A stretch of 64,000 nt of DNA. It comes from Mantis religiosa. Its lineage: Eukaryota; Arthropoda; Insecta; Mantodea; Mantidae. The stretch spans positions 464,640,236 through 464,704,235 of the forward strand of contig CM060950.1 of assembly GCA_030765055.1 (NCBI GenBank), in the 5' to 3' direction. The number at the start of each line of letters is the position of its first letter. The first letter of the stretch is position 1. Under the pieces are notes generated by a model. It worked only from the letters and a program-made list of their open reading frames with translations. It did not search any database and was not told the DNA's origin. This document shows positions 50,076 to 61,127 of this stretch, piece by piece. The translations under genes and the position numbers were made by a program.

Positions 50076-50687
50076 TATAAAAAATTAAAGTAATTGAAGA
50101 GGATTTCAGAGATTATTCTCAGAAAATGTATAATATACATTTTGTTTCTGGTGAAAATTTCAAAGGAGTTAGAGCCATTTTTGATAATATCAAAATATTC
50201 CATGTAATTATTCCACTTTGGAGTGGAAAGATTTAGTTCAACATTTTTGTGTCGGATCTGTGGAAAATACTGAATTTATATACCAAATTTGCATTTTGGA
50301 TTTACGCTCTACAGGAACAGACTCACGTGGAAAGTAATTAAGGATGTCCAAAACCTAAATAGAATTTTTGGCTGGAGTGCAATACTTTATTTACTTGTTA
50401 AGGAAAGTAAACATTGAAGTTTGTAAGTAAATGTATGCATTTAGTACATTGTGTGGGTAGAGTATGTTAGTTTGGGCACAAGATGTGATTGAGCTTTATG
50501 GCTTATGTGTAATGGCATGCAGATTGTATTTCTGTTTGTGTGTGGGTTTTACGATGTCTGTGTCAGCCTATTAACAGAGAATTAACTCAGCACGATTTGA
50601 AACACATTTGGAGGAAAGTGAATAAAGCAAATATGACGTGTTGTACTTACAGGACTTCCTTGGCTCAATTTACTGCAAACGTTCTTG
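50076..50687. other. Unassigned spacer
   Basis: Nothing recognised. Confidence 0.4.
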
Positions 50688-52210
50688 TTCTTTCACACTA
50701 GCCATGTGTAGGACGCACTAGAGTCAGACGGTATAGTCAGACTGAAAAATTCAATGCCATAGCCGGGATTTGAACCACAGATCGTCTGGTTTCCGCCCAG
50801 CCGCTCTAACCCTTGAGCTACTATGGGCGACGTGCCCATATGACATTAAATTCTCCAACTGACTCGCGTATTTCCCGGTAAACCACTAGGAGTTCTCATA
50901 AACACATGAGACAACTACCTTAATGGCGACTTACTATGCTGTAAGTACTTTAAGGCCTGGGCTTTGTAGTCCGAACCACTATTAGGTCAATTAATGGAAA
51001 TTAATTGTTCTTTCACACTAACCGTGTGTAGGCTAAATTGTGGAAACGTAGAGTCAGACTGAAAAATTCAATGCCATAGCCGGGATTTGAACCACAGATC
51101 GTCTGGTTTCCGCCCAGCCGCTCTAACCCTTGAGCTACTATGGGCAACGTGCCCATATGGCATTAAATTCTTCAACTGACTCGTGTATTTCCCGGTAAAC
51201 CACTTAGGAATTCTCATAAACATATGAGACAACTACCTTAATGGCGACTTACTATGCTGTAAGTACTTTAAGGCTCGGGATTTATAGTTCGGACCACTAT
51301 TAGGTCAATTAATGGAAATTAATTGTTCTTTGACACAGTCCGTGTGTAGGCTAAATTGTGGAAACGTAGAGTCAGACTGAAAAATTCAATGCCATAGCCG
51401 GGATTTGAACCACAGATCGTCTGGTTTCCGCCCAGCCGCCCTAACCCTTGAGCTACTATGGGCGACGTGCCCATATGACATTGAATTCTCCAACTGACTC
51501 GCGTATTTCCCGGTAAACCATTAGGAGTTCTCATAAACACATGAGACAACTACCTTAATGGTGACTTTCAACATGTAAGTACTTTAAGGCCCGGGATTTA
51601 TAGTTAACCACTATTAAGTCAATTAATGGAAATTAATTGTTCTTTCACACTGGCCGTGTGTAGGCTAAATTGTGGAAACGTAGAGTCAGACTGAAAAATT
51701 GAATGCCATAGCCGGGATTTGAACCACATATCGTCTGATTGCCGTCCAGTCGCTCTAACCCTTGAGCTACTAGGGCGTGTCCATATGACATTAAATTCTC
51801 CAACTGACTCGCGTATTTCCCGGTAAACCACTTAAGAGTTCTCATAAACACATAAGACAACTACCTTAATGGCGACTTACTATGCTGTAAGTACTTTAAG
51901 GCCCGGGCTTTATAGTTCAGACCACTATTAGGTACAATTAATGCAAATTAATTGTTCTTTCACACTGGCCATGTGTAGGCTAAAGTATGGAAAGATAGAG
52001 TCAGACTGAAAAATTGAATGCCATAGCCGGGATTTGAACCACAGATCGTCTGGTTGCCGTGCAGTCGCTCTAAACCTTGAGCTACTGTGGCCAACGTGCC
52101 AACGTGACCAACTCCTCAACTGACTCGTGTTTTTCCCAGTAAACCACTAGGAGTTCTCATAAGCACATGAGGCAACTACCTTAATGGCGACTTACAACAT
52201 GTAAGTACAA
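50688..52210 (-). repeat. Tandem SINE-B array, five units of about 318 bp
   Basis: Units start at cacac-ggcc-tgtgtagg near 50695, 51014, 51333, 51647 and 51960. Each carries on the minus strand a tRNA-like head with B box (ggttcaaatcccgg) and A box (tagctcaagggttagagcg). Adjacent units join directly through aattaattgttctttcacac with no target duplications, so the array arose by tandem duplication, not separate insertions. Confidence 0.92.
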
Positions 52211-52611
52211 GGAGTTGCCAGAAGCTGAATAAGTGAATAAGACAAGATCTTTATATATAGACATACTGTAACGTGTAGTCTACTTGTATTTTTCGATTTA
52301 GACCTTATAAAAACATTTTTTATACTTAACTGTGACTGTTACTTACCTTTGATACCAAAACAGGTAAAAAAAATAATGGTTTGACTTAATTTCAATAATA
52401 ATTTTTAAAAAATCACTTCAAATACACTCAATTATTGCAGAAACCACCTAAGTGTAATTTTTTCCAAAATTTATGACTAAAAACTTAAAGGAAGAAAAAA
52501 TAAAACAAAATTAATTCTTTCAATAGCATGTTTTTGATTTGGTAAAACAATATTTGAAGGAGACCTATACTTGAGCTGCAAAACAGTTTTATTTCTAATA
52601 AAATGTATTTC
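52211..52611. other. AT-rich spacer
   Basis: Nothing recognised. Confidence 0.4.
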
Positions 52612-52740
52612 CCGGGCTTGTAGGCCGTGGTCCAAAGGATGAAACTTCTCCTGACGTTTCGCTCATAACTCCGACGAGCATCTTCAGAGGATGATTCTAG
52701 CTCGGTACTTGCTGGAAACGTCAGGATCGAAATTTAGACA
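52612..52740 (-). ncRNA. Hammerhead-ribozyme-like motif (candidate)
   Basis: Minus strand: CTGAAGA (52687-52681), T, stem GCTC...GAGC, GAAA (52660-52657), then GTC AGGA ... TCCT TTG GAC (52655-52630) and the accacggcc-acaagcccgg block. An upstream cctgacgt can also pair with acgtcagg after GAAA. Same layout as 32.8 kb with different paired bases. Confidence 0.5.
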
Positions 52741-53091
52741 AACTGCATTATTACAGAGCGGCAGGCGCGGCTCTCGGCTAATTGATGAGGTGACTCGGAA
52801 AATTGGCTAACCTAAGTTCGCAAAATCATTGTCACTGTCACATGATCAATGCGACAAGTTTAAAGTAGACAAATGATCGCGTACGAATCCGTAATATGGA
52901 CGATATTAAATGTCTGATAAACTTCGAGCGGGAGGGAAAACAGAAGACAAAATTTACAATACCGCAATAAAAAAGGTGCTACTGCCTACTGCTTCACTTA
53001 CTAGTTATTTAAAATAAGACTCGCCTTGAAGCTTATATAGCAAGTCAATTTTTCTGTTTTTCATCCCCGCTAAAGCATCTATGATTTCTCA
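52741..53091. other. Unassigned spacer
   Basis: Nothing recognised. Confidence 0.4.
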
Positions 53092-53245
53092 TCAGTTAAT
53101 AAGTACGTCCTTGTGAATGGAACTAGCAGCCAATGACGTTAATCTGCTATTGCCAAAGCTGTTTCGGAGATAAGTTTTTATTCTCTTTACGGTGATGCAG
53201 CACTGAAAACCGCAAATCCAGCAATTTTCAACCAATCTTGCTGAA
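53092..53245 (-). pseudogene. hAT transposase C-terminal fragment, second type
   Basis: The minus strand reads VKRIKTYLRNSFGNSRLTSL and AASSIHKDVLIN, the ending seen in ZMYM/KIAA-like hAT transposases (KRIKTYLR-x-RL-x-LA-x-SIH). The upstream Glu-Arg-x-Phe-Ser box expected before it is mutated to Cys-rich nonsense. Only about 40 residues survive. This hAT lineage differs from the one at 2250-2483. Confidence 0.65.
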
Positions 53246-53804
53246 AGTATTACCACTAAGTTCTGATGCATAGTGGACACAGAATTAAAAATTTGGTTTT
53301 TGTATCTTCAACAGTTTTTGAGTAATTAATTTGTGAAATTCACAATTTGGGCAAAATTCAAACCGCTCCACACGATGAAAATTTTCAAAATTCTCATTTT
53401 TTCATTTCTAAAAATATTAGGACGGTTATGAAGAAAATATCTAACATATAAATTTCTTATACTGCCTTTAGTTCCAGATGGAAAATAATAAGGTATGGAG
53501 GAAACAAAAAAGCCAAAAAGATGATTAAACCTTTGATTTTATATATCAATAACTTTAAAAATATAATACATATTAAAAGTTTATATGATAGAAACCTTTG
53601 AAGGCTTTCTAAGAACATGTTTTGAAAATTTTAGAGGGACTGAATGAAAACTTCATCGTGTATAACATTTTGAATAAACATAAAATGTTGAAAAAAACTA
53701 TAACTGAGTAAATCAAATTTTAAAACCAAAAATATTTTCCTTCTCAGTTACATATCTTGAAGCAGACTAAATCCCCTCCAGATAGCTAAGTTGGACTAGT
53801 AAAA
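53246..53804. other. AT-rich spacer
   Basis: Nothing recognised. Confidence 0.4.
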
Positions 53805-54031
53805 AATCTGGTATTTATCAGTTGAATTGTTTCGATTGTGATAAAGTTTACATTGGAAAGACAAAACGTAATTTGAAAACCAGAAAGAAAGAACATTTTC
53901 GTAACATTAAGTACAAACAAACTGATAAATCGGCAATAGCAGATCATTTTTGGTCATTTAACCATGAAGTAAATCCAGAAGTTAAATTATTAAAACAATT
54001 AAATGTTCCTATACCTTTGATAGTTCGGTAA
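53805..54031 (+). pseudogene. Penelope-type GIY-YIG endonuclease fragment
   Basis: Reads SGIYQLNCFDCDKVYIGKTK, then RNLKTRKKEHFRNIKYKQTD and SAIADHFWSFNHEV, ending at a stop at 54029-54031. GIYQL and YIGKT are the two halves of the name-giving motif; the CxxC between them, the RKKEH block and the AxHxW block match the nuclease of Penelope-like or related retroelements. It is open but has no polymerase upstream and no in-frame start before the first motif, so it is a fragment. It differs markedly from the copy at 10-11 kb. Confidence 0.75.
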
Positions 54032-54227
54032 AATATATTTAAAAAAATAAACATCGCGTAATGAATTTTGAAATACCGGCAGTTGTTTCTGTTTTTAAAT
54101 ATTTTCATTTTCAGGTTTTGTTAGTACTGGTAAAAACGTGGTAATCTTTGGTGAACGTGACCTTGACCACAAGGTTGTTTGAGGCTTTAGCTGAAGATGT
54201 GAAAAACTTTTTCACGAAATCGCTAAT

Positions 54228-54445
54228 GCCCGCCTGGGTAGCGCAGATGCTAGCGTGTCTGCCTCACGTTCAAGATGTCCCGAGTTGGAACCTCGGATAA
54301 GGTTTTTTCAGGGGGTTTCCCTTATCCTGAAAGACGAATGTCGGGTAACTCTAAGCCCTATAGACCCTGGGCTCATTTGAACATCATTTTATGCATTCCA
54401 TTCATCGTCCGATATGACAACATGGAGGAAGTAAATTACAAAAAA
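54228..54445 (+). repeat. SINE-A copy
   Basis: Head gcccgcctgggtagcgcaga, a B box shortened by deletion (gagttggaacctcgg joined to ataagg), full tail, ending gaagtaaattacaaaaaaag. Confidence 0.8.
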
Positions 54446-54480
54446 AGAAGGAAAACAAAGTTACCAAAGCGACCTCTCTG

Positions 54481-54640
54481 AGAGCGCTGTAATTTGCCTA
54501 CTCTTCCGCACATATTACCGCTTCATCTCCGAATAGGGCACTTAGATTTCAAGAAAGACTCACCAGTCAACTGTGACGTCATTCTTGCTCAATCGGAGGG
54601 CGGGAAATAACGAATAAAATGAACACCGTTTATATTTACG
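54481..54640. repeat. Unclassified repeat Y, copy 2
   Basis: Matches 47255-47405 at about 80% by eye. No coding or RNA signature. Confidence 0.6.
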
Positions 54641-54890
54641 CAACACAAAAAAGACAAAAAAATTATGTATCAGAAAGTAGCTGTGTGTATATAAACTTCG
54701 CCCCCAATTGCAGAATAGATAACTAACTAATCCTAATTTATTTTATTTATATTGATATATGATATATTTATTGTGTATATTCCAAAATTTTACAATTTAC
54801 AACTTATGGCTACATTTATTTGTCGTTACCTTGTTTCTACCTTGGCTTGCATGACACCCTGGTCTTCTGCTCTGCCAGGTAGCTGTTAAC
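54641..54890. other. Spacer / LINE 3' untranslated region
   Basis: Probably 3' sequence of the minus-strand LINE that ends at 54914. Confidence 0.35.
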
Positions 54891-55204
54891 CTCCATGCCT
54901 CCTTGTTACTTAATTAGTCCCTTTCTTCCCCCTCCTCTTCCTTTCTTACATTTTTTACATTTCTGGCCCATTTTTCTTTTACTTTCTGTAAGAACTCACC
55001 AAAACTTCTTACCTTCTTTTCCTCCCTCTCCGTTAACATTTTTATAGCTACTGTCCTCTTCTCTACTTTCTCCCATTTTCCCTCCCAAACCGTTTTTCTC
55101 CACATTGCAGCCTCCTCGCATTCTGTTACATAGTGTTCTATGCTTTCTTTTCCCCCACACAATTCACAAATTTCCTTTTCCCTACCTCCTTACCTTCTTA
55201 GAAA

Positions 55205-56120
55205 TATGAGGGCTGTCCAATAAAAAATGATCACAATTTTTTTTGACAACATACCTTTACTCATCCTCATAATTTTGATGGTTCTTCTCAAAATAGTCTC
55301 CCCTGAATGCGATGCACTTGTCCCAGCGTTTCTGCCAGTCTTCAAAGACATGCTGGAAACCATTTTTGAGAGATCCTTCAAAATCGCCTCCGCAGCCTTC
55401 ACCACTGCTTCTGATGATGGATAATGCCTCCCACGAAGGCGTTTCTTCAAGTTAGGGAATAGAAAAAATTCACTCGGGGCTAAATCGGGACTATAGGGAG
55501 GGTGAGGGATGCACTTCACGTTTATTTTTGCAAGATATTCAGCAACAACATTGGCAATATGCGGCCCCGCATTATCGTGGTACAGCATCGAGCCTGCTTT
55601 ATAGAAATGTGGCAACAAATGAAATGTTCAGTATTTCAGAAAGTGATCTTAAGGTAATTGGTCGATCCTCTCTCACAATGGCAGCAGCAGCAGTGTTGAT
55701 GTTCACTTCCGTAAGGGCAGTAACTGGAGCACCGGGTGGGTCCACCTTCCTTTGAAATTGATTGTCTTCCCTCTTTAAACATTTTAAACCAGCTTCGAGC
55801 TGTGCTGTAGGGAAGAACAGACTTTGCATAGGCCTCCTGTAACATTGTATAGGCCTCTACTGAAGATTTGTTGATACGAAAGCAGAATTTCAAAGCTGCA
55901 TATTGTTCCTCGTGTGTTACCTCCATTACAGCGGTAGGCGATACTGAATATATCTGAACTTGCCTGATTCTCTCAGGCGGGAACTAGGAGTACCAACAAT
56001 GAAACTAGTACGGCGTGTTTGTTTCACATTAAGCTAACAGAATATAATAAAACTGAATTTTAGTGCGAAAAATGATAATCGTAAAAAATTATGATCATTC
56101 TTTTTTGAACAGCCCTCGTA
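55205..56120 (-). mobile_element. Mariner family 1, type-II deletion derivative, nested in the LINE
   Basis: TIRs tgagggctgtccaataaaaa and (inward) cgagggctgttcaaaaaaga, with TA on both sides. It keeps the N-terminal part that the type-I copies lost and lacks the middle, including the first catalytic Asp. The junction is near 55605-55625, where NISFVAT meets a HFYKAG stretch. Confidence 0.9.
55240..55926 (-). pseudogene. Mariner transposase, N-terminus joined to late catalytic part
   Basis: N-terminal block MEVTHEEQYAALKFCFRINK, AYTMLQEAYAKSVLPYS and WFKMFKEGRQSISKEGGP; then a frame change, GAPVTALTEVNINTAAAAIV and ITLRSLSEILNISF; then the deletion; then HFYKAGSMLYHDNAGPH and YSPDLAPSEFFLFPN. 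The second catalytic Asp is kept and the third is Glu (GAA). The first catalytic Asp is deleted. Confidence 0.85.
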
Positions 56121-57284
56121 TTGTTCCTGTTCTCATCCAAGCTAGCCCTTCTCTCTCTTGCCTATTGTAGTAATCTACATATGCTTCTCGTCCCCAATTT
56201 ATTTTTATTTGCTTGTAAAATCGTAATGATTTCATATTTTCTAGACTTCCCCGTATTTCCTGTCTTTCTATATCTTCTATTCTACATTTTACTAAATTAC
56301 CCACATCGCATGTATTCCTTTCCTCTAATCTCCACATATCTCCCATTCCTATGTTTCCATAATTTCTCCTACCTCTGCCCACCAACTATTTGACTTCTCT
56401 AACCTGTTTTGCTGTCACATGCATAATTTTATATTTTCCCCTTCCTCTTCGCCCAAACACCTATACCAAAATTTTATTATTCTTTCCATTATTATTCCAT
56501 TTCTTCTTGTCTTTCCTAATTCTACTAAAGCAACTTCCCTAGGTGCTGATCTTGGTAAGCATAGGAGCTCTTTACAAAACCTTCTGTAATTTTGGTCCAC
56601 CGTTTTGTTTACCTCTGTGCCCCCCCCCCCCCCCCCAGATGTCCGCTGCATACAATATTTTGGATTCAACTAGTGCTTCATACATTCTTTCTAACCACTT
56701 GGTTGTCATTTCTAGCTTATATTTGCATATTCTTATTCCATTTATTGCCGTCCTTCCTTTTGCTTCAATTTTTCTCCTCTGTGCTCCCCACTTTCCATTG
56801 TTATTGAACCTTACTCCTAAGTATTCAAATTCATTGACCACTTCTACCCTTTTGCCATTTAGTACCCACTTCTCATCTTTGCTTAGTTTAACTCCCTTCT
56901 TGAAGACCATAACTTACGACTTATTTACGTTTATTTTTATTCCCCACTCTTCACAGAATTTATGGATTTCATTTATTGCCTTCCACAATCCTAATACCGT
57001 TATAGATCCTACCATTAAGTCATCCGCATTAGCAGTTCAGGAATTTCTTTGTTTGCTATTACCGGACAGTACTGATTTCCTTCTTTAACGTTGTCTATTT
57101 TCTCATCGATAAATAAGTTAAATAATATTGGACTCATTTTGCATCCTTGCTTTAGACTTATTTTTGTTCTGTCATCTCTGTAATTACATTTTTTCCCACC
57201 TTTTGCTAAACTTCACCCATTCATAGATTTTCTCTACTTCTTTTATAAATTTTTTACTTACCCCTTAGTGTACATAGTGTTAGA

Positions 57285-57611
57285 ATGGAACAGCAAGCAT
57301 CCGGAACTCTAAGAACACCGGGAAAATCGCGTAAATGCAAACAGCGCGTGGAGAAATACGACAATTTTACGAAAAGTGCTATAGCAGTAAAGTTCATGAT
57401 TATTTTTTTCAGAAATGAACTGCCGACTCTAAATAAGGTTTTGCATCCGGTAAATTTTAATTGGTTGCTGATAGATATTGGATTGAAATTTCAAAAGCGA
57501 GGGCGGAAATCAGTTATAGTGGACAGAGAAGATATTGTGATGTGGAGACGTAAATATCTGCGCCAAATCAGAAGTTTTCGTAGGAATCCGATTAAAGGTA
57601 ACCCCCCTTAG
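57285..57611 (+). pseudogene. IS630-like transposase, N-terminal fragment
   Basis: A 108-codon open frame: TPGKSRKCKQRVEKYDNFTK, then FFRNELPTLNKVLHPVNFNW, LLIDIGLKFQKRGRKSVIVD and EDIVMWRRKYLRQIRSFRRN. It corresponds to the region between the helix-turn-helix and the first catalytic Asp in the arthropod IS630/DDE_3 transposase also seen at 3300-3720 (there, LLKELGFKYR). It stops right where YLDET should begin, so the catalytic domain is absent. A Met start is present, but no promoter or terminal repeat could be identified. Confidence 0.65.
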
Positions 57612-58357
57612 TGGAGGGGTTCATTTCCTCTAATCTCCATATATCTTAAGTTCAGATAACGTTTATTGGTGGTAGGAAGTGTGCCGAGTCAGCTAGTTCG
57701 TCAATGAAAATTTAATTTAAAAAGTCATGGTCAGAATCATTTTTACAAAAATTTAATCCTTGGAAATGTTTCCGTGTTTGGGATAGGAAGATAATATTAA
57801 AAAAAAAGAGCGGTGTCACTTCTTTGCAACGTGCTGTACATAAATTCCAAGTTTGGTATTTGACGTACGTTTTGTTTCTGTGTAGTACATCACCAACATG
57901 ACGTGTACATAAATTCGTGCTACTGTTAAATACACAAGAGATCGCTTTCCCCGCTTGCAATTTGAAACGCGCTTCATCGAGCATTAAATTGATTGTAAGT
58001 GGATTTCACAAATGTGCGGGATGATGAGATCATTTCTGGGAAATATTCTGACCTACCTACACCTTCATTGAAATGACGTCAGTACATTGAGGTGGTCAGG
58101 CCTATGTGAAGTGTTTCTGCGTGCACATTTGCTTGTTTCCTTTACAGCTGGTAGTTTAAAGGCTTCTAAATCGTTTACCTAAACGTCGACAACAAGATCA
58201 CATTTTCGTGGTCAACTTCCTAACCGGATAACGAACAAACAAATTGCTGAGGTCGGAATTTTCTTGTCCTTTGAAATATAACACGATTAACGTAATGCAG
58301 ATGTGGAATTTAAACGTTCTTGTTAAATGTTAAGTCGGAATAGTTGGACATAAAATA
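57612..58357. other. Unassigned sequence
   Basis: A 90-codon minus-strand frame (57712-57984) begins MLDEARFKLQAG, faintly like the first catalytic block of a Tc1-type transposase, but nothing after it supports that. Not assigned. Confidence 0.3.
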
Positions 58358-58436
58358 TACAAGGGTGGTCTGAAAAGTGTCCGGCCTAATAAAAATACAA
58401 AACATAGTTTCCTTGTATCTAAAGTAGATCTGTAGT
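58358..58436. mobile_element. Solo mariner-type TIR
   Basis: TA followed by caagggtggtctgaaaagtg and tccggcc, a typical mariner end. It is a family different from the others here. No partner end or transposase was found. Confidence 0.55.
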
Positions 58437-58675
58437 AGTCCTGGGTAGTAGTTCCTAGCGTGTCTGCCTCACGTACAAGAGGTTCCGAGTTCGAATCTCG
58501 GTGAGGGTGAGTTACCTGGATAAGGATTTTTCCGAGGTTTTTCCTTATCCTGAAAGATGAATGTCAGGTAACTCTAAGCTCCATGGACCCCGGGCTCATT
58601 TCAGCATCATTTCTCCCAGTTCATTCATCGTCCGATATGGCATAACGTTGCAGGACGTAAATTACAACAAAAAAG
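58437..58675 (+). repeat. SINE-A copy
   Basis: Head from ctgggtagtag, intact B box agttcgaatctcgg, full body and tail, ending gacgtaaattacaacaaaaa. Confidence 0.85.
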
Positions 58676-59272
58676 CACGAAATCGCGATCCTAATCAATT
58701 AATAAGAAAACTTTCATCATTTCTTATAAGATAAGTGAAGTTTTATGTTACAAATTATTATATTTTTATATAACGAAAAGCGAGTTACATCCTGTCAGGC
58801 CTATTGATAGTCATTGTGTGTCATCTCTACTCTCGAAGATTCCTTTCGGCAGTTGCAGTAGGTTCTTTTTCCAGAAAGGCCCCTTTGTATATAGCGAGCT
58901 GAGGTCGGTGGAATGTCGAGTTCAGTCCAATTAAGTTGGGGTGACAGTAGCGTGTAGTTCAGTGTGAGTTGACTCAGCATTCACCTGTCATTCGCCAGAT
59001 CAGTTGTGTTTTGTTTTCTGAGTGTGTGTAACATGAAAAAAATGTCTCTTGAGATTTTTTTTTATTAAATTACTATGCGTTCAAAATATTTTAATGACAC
59101 TGAAGTCTTAGTCTTCTTTCTGAGTGAATTTTGTTTAACTGGTAAACTATAAGATATAGACTACATCACTATACAAAAAATGTGGCTGTTGTTATTAATT
59201 TATGTATATTTTTGAGGCATTAAAACATTTCTGAGATACTTCTTGTGTTTGGTTTGCATTTTAAAATACTTA
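58676..59272. other. Unassigned sequence
   Basis: Nothing recognised. Confidence 0.4.
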
Positions 59273-59467
59273 AACGAGGGCTGTTCAATAAAGAATGATT
59301 ATAATTTTTTAGGGTCATAATTTTTCGCATTAAAATTCAATCTTATTATATTCTGTTAGTTTACTGTGAAACAAACAAGCCGTAGTAGTTTCATTGTTGG
59401 TACTCCTGGTTCCCGCTTGTGAGAACCAGGCAAGTTCAGACATGTTCAGTATCGCCTACCGCTGCAA

Positions 59468-60948
59468 TGGAGGTAACACGCGAGGAACAATATGCGGCTT
59501 TGAAATTTTGCTTTCGTCTCAACAAATTTTAGTTGAGGCCTATACAATGTTACAGGAGGCCTACGGAGAGTCTGTTCTTCCCTACAGCAGAGCTCGAAGG
59601 TGGTTTAAAATGTTTCAAGAGGGGAGACAATCAATTTCAAAGGAAGGTGGACCCGGTGCTCCAGTTACTGCTCTTACGGAAGAAAACATCAACACTGCTG
59701 CTGTCATTGTGAGAGAGGATCGACGAATTACCTTAAGATTACTTTCTGAAATACTGAACATTTCATTGTTTGCCGCCCACACGTTGGTGACATTTCAAAC
59801 GAGGTCTACCCGAAAGTCCGAAGATCCCGGCCTCTGTTACCCGGGAGCGATGGGAAACTCCGGGGGTCTTTCCGTGGAGCAATGCCTTGAGTCTAAAAAG
59901 CCCCTCCCCCACCATCGACAACAACGTCAAGATGGGTGGAAGTGGATACACCACTTACGCGCGTCAACCCCGCAGGGAACACTACCGAAAACCTTGGTGG
60001 GGCCGCCTGGAGATCTAGCACACATTCTACTAGTTCTGCAGGCTAGTACCCGGAACTTCTTAGGCAACCCTTTTCCCCCTCCGGGTGGCCGAGGCCTGGC
60101 CGTAGGTACCCGATTTTCCGCGGGTTTCGGGAACACACTGCCCCCTCGAGTCCAACCCAATCCGAACAACTGCCATTCAGGGAGGGGCTCGAATGTTCGG
60201 CTCGAGGTTCCATGGTATCGTCAGAGGTACCACGAGTGCTAAGAGTCCGCAGCGCTCGCACTAAAGCAGCCGAAGGGGACGGATCCCCTCCCCTACGAGA
60301 CACGTTGGTGACAAATATTACACATGAGACGTGTTTGTGTGCGATGGGTTCCAAGACTGTTGATTCCCGAACAAAACGACATTCGCATGCAGGTCTGCAT
60401 GCAGTTAAAGTTGATGTTAGAGGAAGATACGGAGTTTCTTTCAAATGTAATCACTGCTGATGAAACTTGGCTACATCAATTTGATCCTGAGAGCAAACAG
60501 CAAAGCTCAGTGTGGAAATCTCCTTCATCACCAACCCTCCAAAAAGCAAAAGTGGTGGCTTCTGCTGGGAAAGTTATGGCCATCTCATTCTTTGATATTC
60601 ATGAAATGGTTTATCAGCATGTTGTGCCTGCACACACATCAGTAACTGGACAATACTACAGGGATGTCCTGAAAACATTGCAAGTCCATATCAGGCGCAA
60701 AAGACCACATTTCCGTGAAACAGGCTGGATACTGTACCACGATAATGCGCGGCCGCATATTGCCAATGTTGTTGCTGAATATCTTGCAAAAATCAACGTG
60801 AAGCGCATCTCTCACCCTCCTTATAGTCCGGATTTAGCCCCATGTGACATGTTTCTATTCCCTAACTTGAAGAAACGCCTTTGTGGGAGGCATTATCCAT
60901 CATCAGAAACAGTGGTGAAGGCTGCAGAGGCTATTTTGAAGGATTTTT
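59468..60948 (+). pseudogene. Mariner transposase, near full length, inactivated
   Basis: The start MEVTREEQYAALKF is at 59468. A one-base loss near 59530 shifts frame before VEAYTMLQEAYGESVL. WFKMFQEGRQSISKEGGP, ENINTAAVIVRE and ITLRLLSEILNIS follow, then the 508-bp insertion. After it come RVCVRWVPRLLIPEQ, LEEDTEFLSNVITADETW (first Asp), HDNARPH (second Asp) and YSPDLAPCDMFLFPN (third Asp, 34 residues on). A premature stop at about 60946 (KDF) removes the last 30 residues. All three catalytic Asp residues are intact, which makes it the least decayed enzyme of its family here. Confidence 0.88.
59793..60300 (-). mobile_element. 508-bp gag-derived insertion with 13-bp target duplication
   Basis: cacgttggtgaca flanks it at 59780-59792 and 60301-60313. 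The insert is GC-rich and homologous to about 42.82-43.32 kb, inside the gag-like retroelement (shared: acttacgcgcgtcaa, ggggccgcctgg, ctagtacccgg, gggaacacactgccccctcg). No poly-A or other terminal hallmark is visible. Confidence 0.85.
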
Positions 60949-61127
60949 AAAAAAATGGTTTCCAGCATGTCTTTGAAGACACTGGGATAAGTACATCGCA
61001 TTCGGGGGAGACTATTTTGAGAAGGACCATCAAAATTATGAGGATGAGTAAAGGTACGTTGTCAAAAAATTGTGAATATTCTTTATTGAACAGCTCTTGT
61101 AATAAGAATTTAATGATGAAGCCTGCG

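Larger units (their letters stand above)
54914..57260 (-). pseudogene. LINE reverse transcriptase, decayed, interrupted by a mariner
   Basis: On the minus strand from 57200: RTKISLKQGCKMSPILFNLF (the GxxQGxxxSPxLFN polymerase motif), then a frameshift exactly at the catalytic box (ADDLMVGSI readable, preceding residues lost). HKFCEEWGIKINVNKS runs to a stop, then MVFKKGVKLSKDEKW, EFEYLGVRFNNNGKW, YEALVESKILYAADIWG with a glycine run (C homopolymer at 56621-56637), and FCKELLCLPRSAPREVALVE. After the mariner (55205-56120) it ends with a Cys-His motif, CELCGGKESIEHYVTEC, and a stop at 54914. The order is a normal LINE C-terminal half. It lacks the endonuclease and carries frameshifts and stops. 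Confidence 0.8.
59273..61101 (+). mobile_element. Mariner family 1, full-length form carrying an insertion
   Basis: Left TIR cgagggctgttcaataaaga; right end attctttattgaacagctcttg then TA (the left flank is AA). Subtracting the 508-bp insertion and its 13-bp duplication leaves about 1.3 kb, the normal mariner size. It is the only copy here that spans both segments missing from the type-I and type-II derivatives. Confidence 0.9.

Noticed and set aside
56543..57088. 181-codon plus-strand open frame
   Set aside because: Antisense to the LINE reverse transcriptase, which explains the conservation on the minus strand.
57712..57984. Tc1-type transposase start (LDEARF motif)
   Set aside because: Only one short motif fits and the following residues do not follow the family pattern.
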